From: G025836975 sp049646585
GTDB lineage: Bacteria; Pseudomonadota; Gammaproteobacteria; Burkholderiales; Burkholderiaceae_B
DNA length: 5,991 nt
Direction: 5' to 3'
Assembly: GCA_049646585.1 (NCBI GenBank)
Contig: JBARWC010000203.1
Location: 1 to 5,991, forward strand
Part shown: positions 5,063 to 5,991 of the stretch, piece after piece
Layout of the letters: each line of letters starts with the position of its first letter
Position numbering within the stretch: position 1 is the first letter of the stretch
Notes under the pieces: generated by a model
Database searches by the model: none
What the model was told of the DNA's origin: nothing
The model's input: the letters and a program-made list of their open reading frames with translations, nothing else
Translations under genes and position numbers: made by a program

Positions 5063-5991
5063 CTAGGCCTCGCAGGCATACTCTATGATCAGTTGCGCCG
5101 AGACCACGCCGTTCCAGACATTCTGGTCCAGCCGGTAGGCCACGTCGATCTGCTCGGGCAGCATGTCGGCGTGGTTGAACCAGATGGCGTCGAAGCGCTG
5201 ATGGCCTCGTTCCAGGCTGAGCTTCAGGTGCTTGTCCTTCAATAGCCGCTGCTGGCGCACCAGGAAGGTGTCGCGGAACACGGGGGCGGGAAAGCCCGCG
5301 CCCCATACCTGCTGTTGCAGCAGGCCGGCCACGTCGGCATTGGCATAGCCGCTTTCCAACGAACCGTCGGTTTCTATGACGGGTTCGAAGCTGCTGCGGC
5401 CGCTCAGTTCCCGCACGGCGGCGTCGAAGCCCGCCACGAAAACGTCGTAGGCGGTTTCGCGCAGGCTGAGGCCGGCCGCCATGGCGTGGCCGCCGAACTT
5501 CAGGATGATGCCGGGGTGGCGCTTGGAAACCAGGTCCAGCACGTCGCGCAGATGCACGTCGGGTATGGAGCGGCCCGACCCGCGCAGTTCGCCTTCGTCG
5601 GAGCGGGCGAAGGCCAGGGTCGGACGCCAATAGGTTTCTTTCAGGCGCGAGGCCACCAGCCCCACCACGCCCTGGTGCCAGTCGGGGTTGTAGACGCAGA
5701 CGCTGGCGCCCATGGTGGGCAGCGAGGTTTCGATGGCTGCCAGCGCTTCTTCGCGCATGGTGGTTTCGATGCCACGCCGTTCCTGGTTCATGGCGTCCAG
5801 TTGACGGGCCAGCTCCAGGGCCTGGCCTTCGTCGTCGGTCGTCAGGCAGTGTATGCCCAGGCTCATGTCGGCCAGCCGGCCCGCCGCGTTGATGCGCGGC
5901 CCCAGGGCGAAGCCCAGGTCGAAGCCGCTGGCCTGGCGCGGCTCGCGTCCGGCGACGGCGAACAGGGCGCGCAGGCCGGGCTGCATGCGTC
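5063..5991 (-). CDS. recJ: Single-stranded-DNA-specific 5'-3' exonuclease RecJ, C-terminal part
   Basis: RecJ degrades single-stranded DNA 5' to 3' in the RecF recombination pathway, mismatch repair and base excision repair, in the cytoplasm, using metal ions. The window holds about the last 309 residues; the DHH catalytic N-terminal half lies beyond the right edge, since the whole protein is usually about 560-580 residues. Counting from the Met at 5984-5986, GFDLGFALGPRINAAGRL (21-38) is the conserved segment linking the DHH core to the DHHA1 domain. The DHHA1 motifs follow: PDWHQGVVGLVASRLKE (101-117), GSGRSIPDVHLRDVL (136-150) and LKFGGHAMAAGLSL (162-175). Residues about 200-305 are the C-terminal OB-fold, ending at TAG 5063-5065. 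The reading frame is open to the window edge. I see no frameshift. Confidence 0.96.
   Translation of the reverse strand, partial: RMQPGLRALFAVAGREPRQASGFDLGFALGPRINAAGRLADMSLGIHCLTTDDEGQALELARQLDAMNQERRGIETTMREEALAAIETSLPTMGASVCVYNPDWHQGVVGLVASRLKETYWRPTLAFARSDEGELRGSGRSIPDVHLRDVLDLVSKRHPGIILKFGGHAMAAGLSLRETAYDVFVAGFDAAVRELSGRSSFEPVIETDGSLESGYANADVAGLLQQQVWGAGFPAPVFRDTFLVRQQRLLKDKHLKLSLERGHQRFDAIWFNHADMLPEQIDVAYRLDQNVWNGVVSAQLIIEYACEA

Overview
The window looks like a chromosomal segment from a GC-rich betaproteobacterium, most likely Burkholderiales and possibly Alcaligenaceae (Bordetella/Achromobacter-like). This rests on the G/C-rich third codon positions, the EpsC-type serine acetyltransferase sequence and the RecJ sequence. 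The taxon is an inference from protein and codon flavour, not from a marker gene. I see no rRNA, tRNA, insertion sequence, phage gene or CRISPR array.

Layout, left to right. Positions 1-861 (minus): a serine O-acetyltransferase (cysE/epsC family) that runs off the left edge and carries an apparent one-base deletion in a C run at 36-39. Positions 899-1114 (plus): a small DUF2007 protein, divergent from cysE across 37 bp. Positions 1193-2104 (plus): a ten-helix EamA/DMT-type exporter. Positions 2086-2757 (minus): an HxlR-type winged-helix repressor with an SCP2-like C-terminal domain, overlapping the exporter tail to tail by 19 bp. Positions 2758-2920: an AT-rich divergent control region with a clear inverted repeat. 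Positions 2921-3859 (plus): a two-domain protein, SnoaL-like plus VOC/glyoxalase-like. Positions 3860-4120: a non-coding spacer with about 6.6 copies of a 15-bp tandem repeat, three copies of a 9-bp repeat, a strong UNCG-type hairpin and a -10-like box. Positions 4121-5041 (plus): a second EamA/DMT transporter. Positions 5063-5991 (minus): the C-terminal part of recJ, running off the right edge.

How the genes may work together. cysE (cysteine synthesis) and recJ (DNA repair) are housekeeping genes at the two edges. The accessory part between them is a regulator/enzyme pair, the HxlR repressor and the divergent SnoaL-VOC protein, flanked by two small-molecule exporters. HxlR regulators often sense reactive electrophiles or aromatic ligands, and VOC proteins often act on small toxic or aromatic compounds. 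A local stress or detoxification response is therefore plausible, but it is an inference from neighbourhood. Nothing here is clearly a new system. The items most worth a second look are the cysE frameshift, the HxlR control region with its domain-fusion target, and the 15-bp repeat array.
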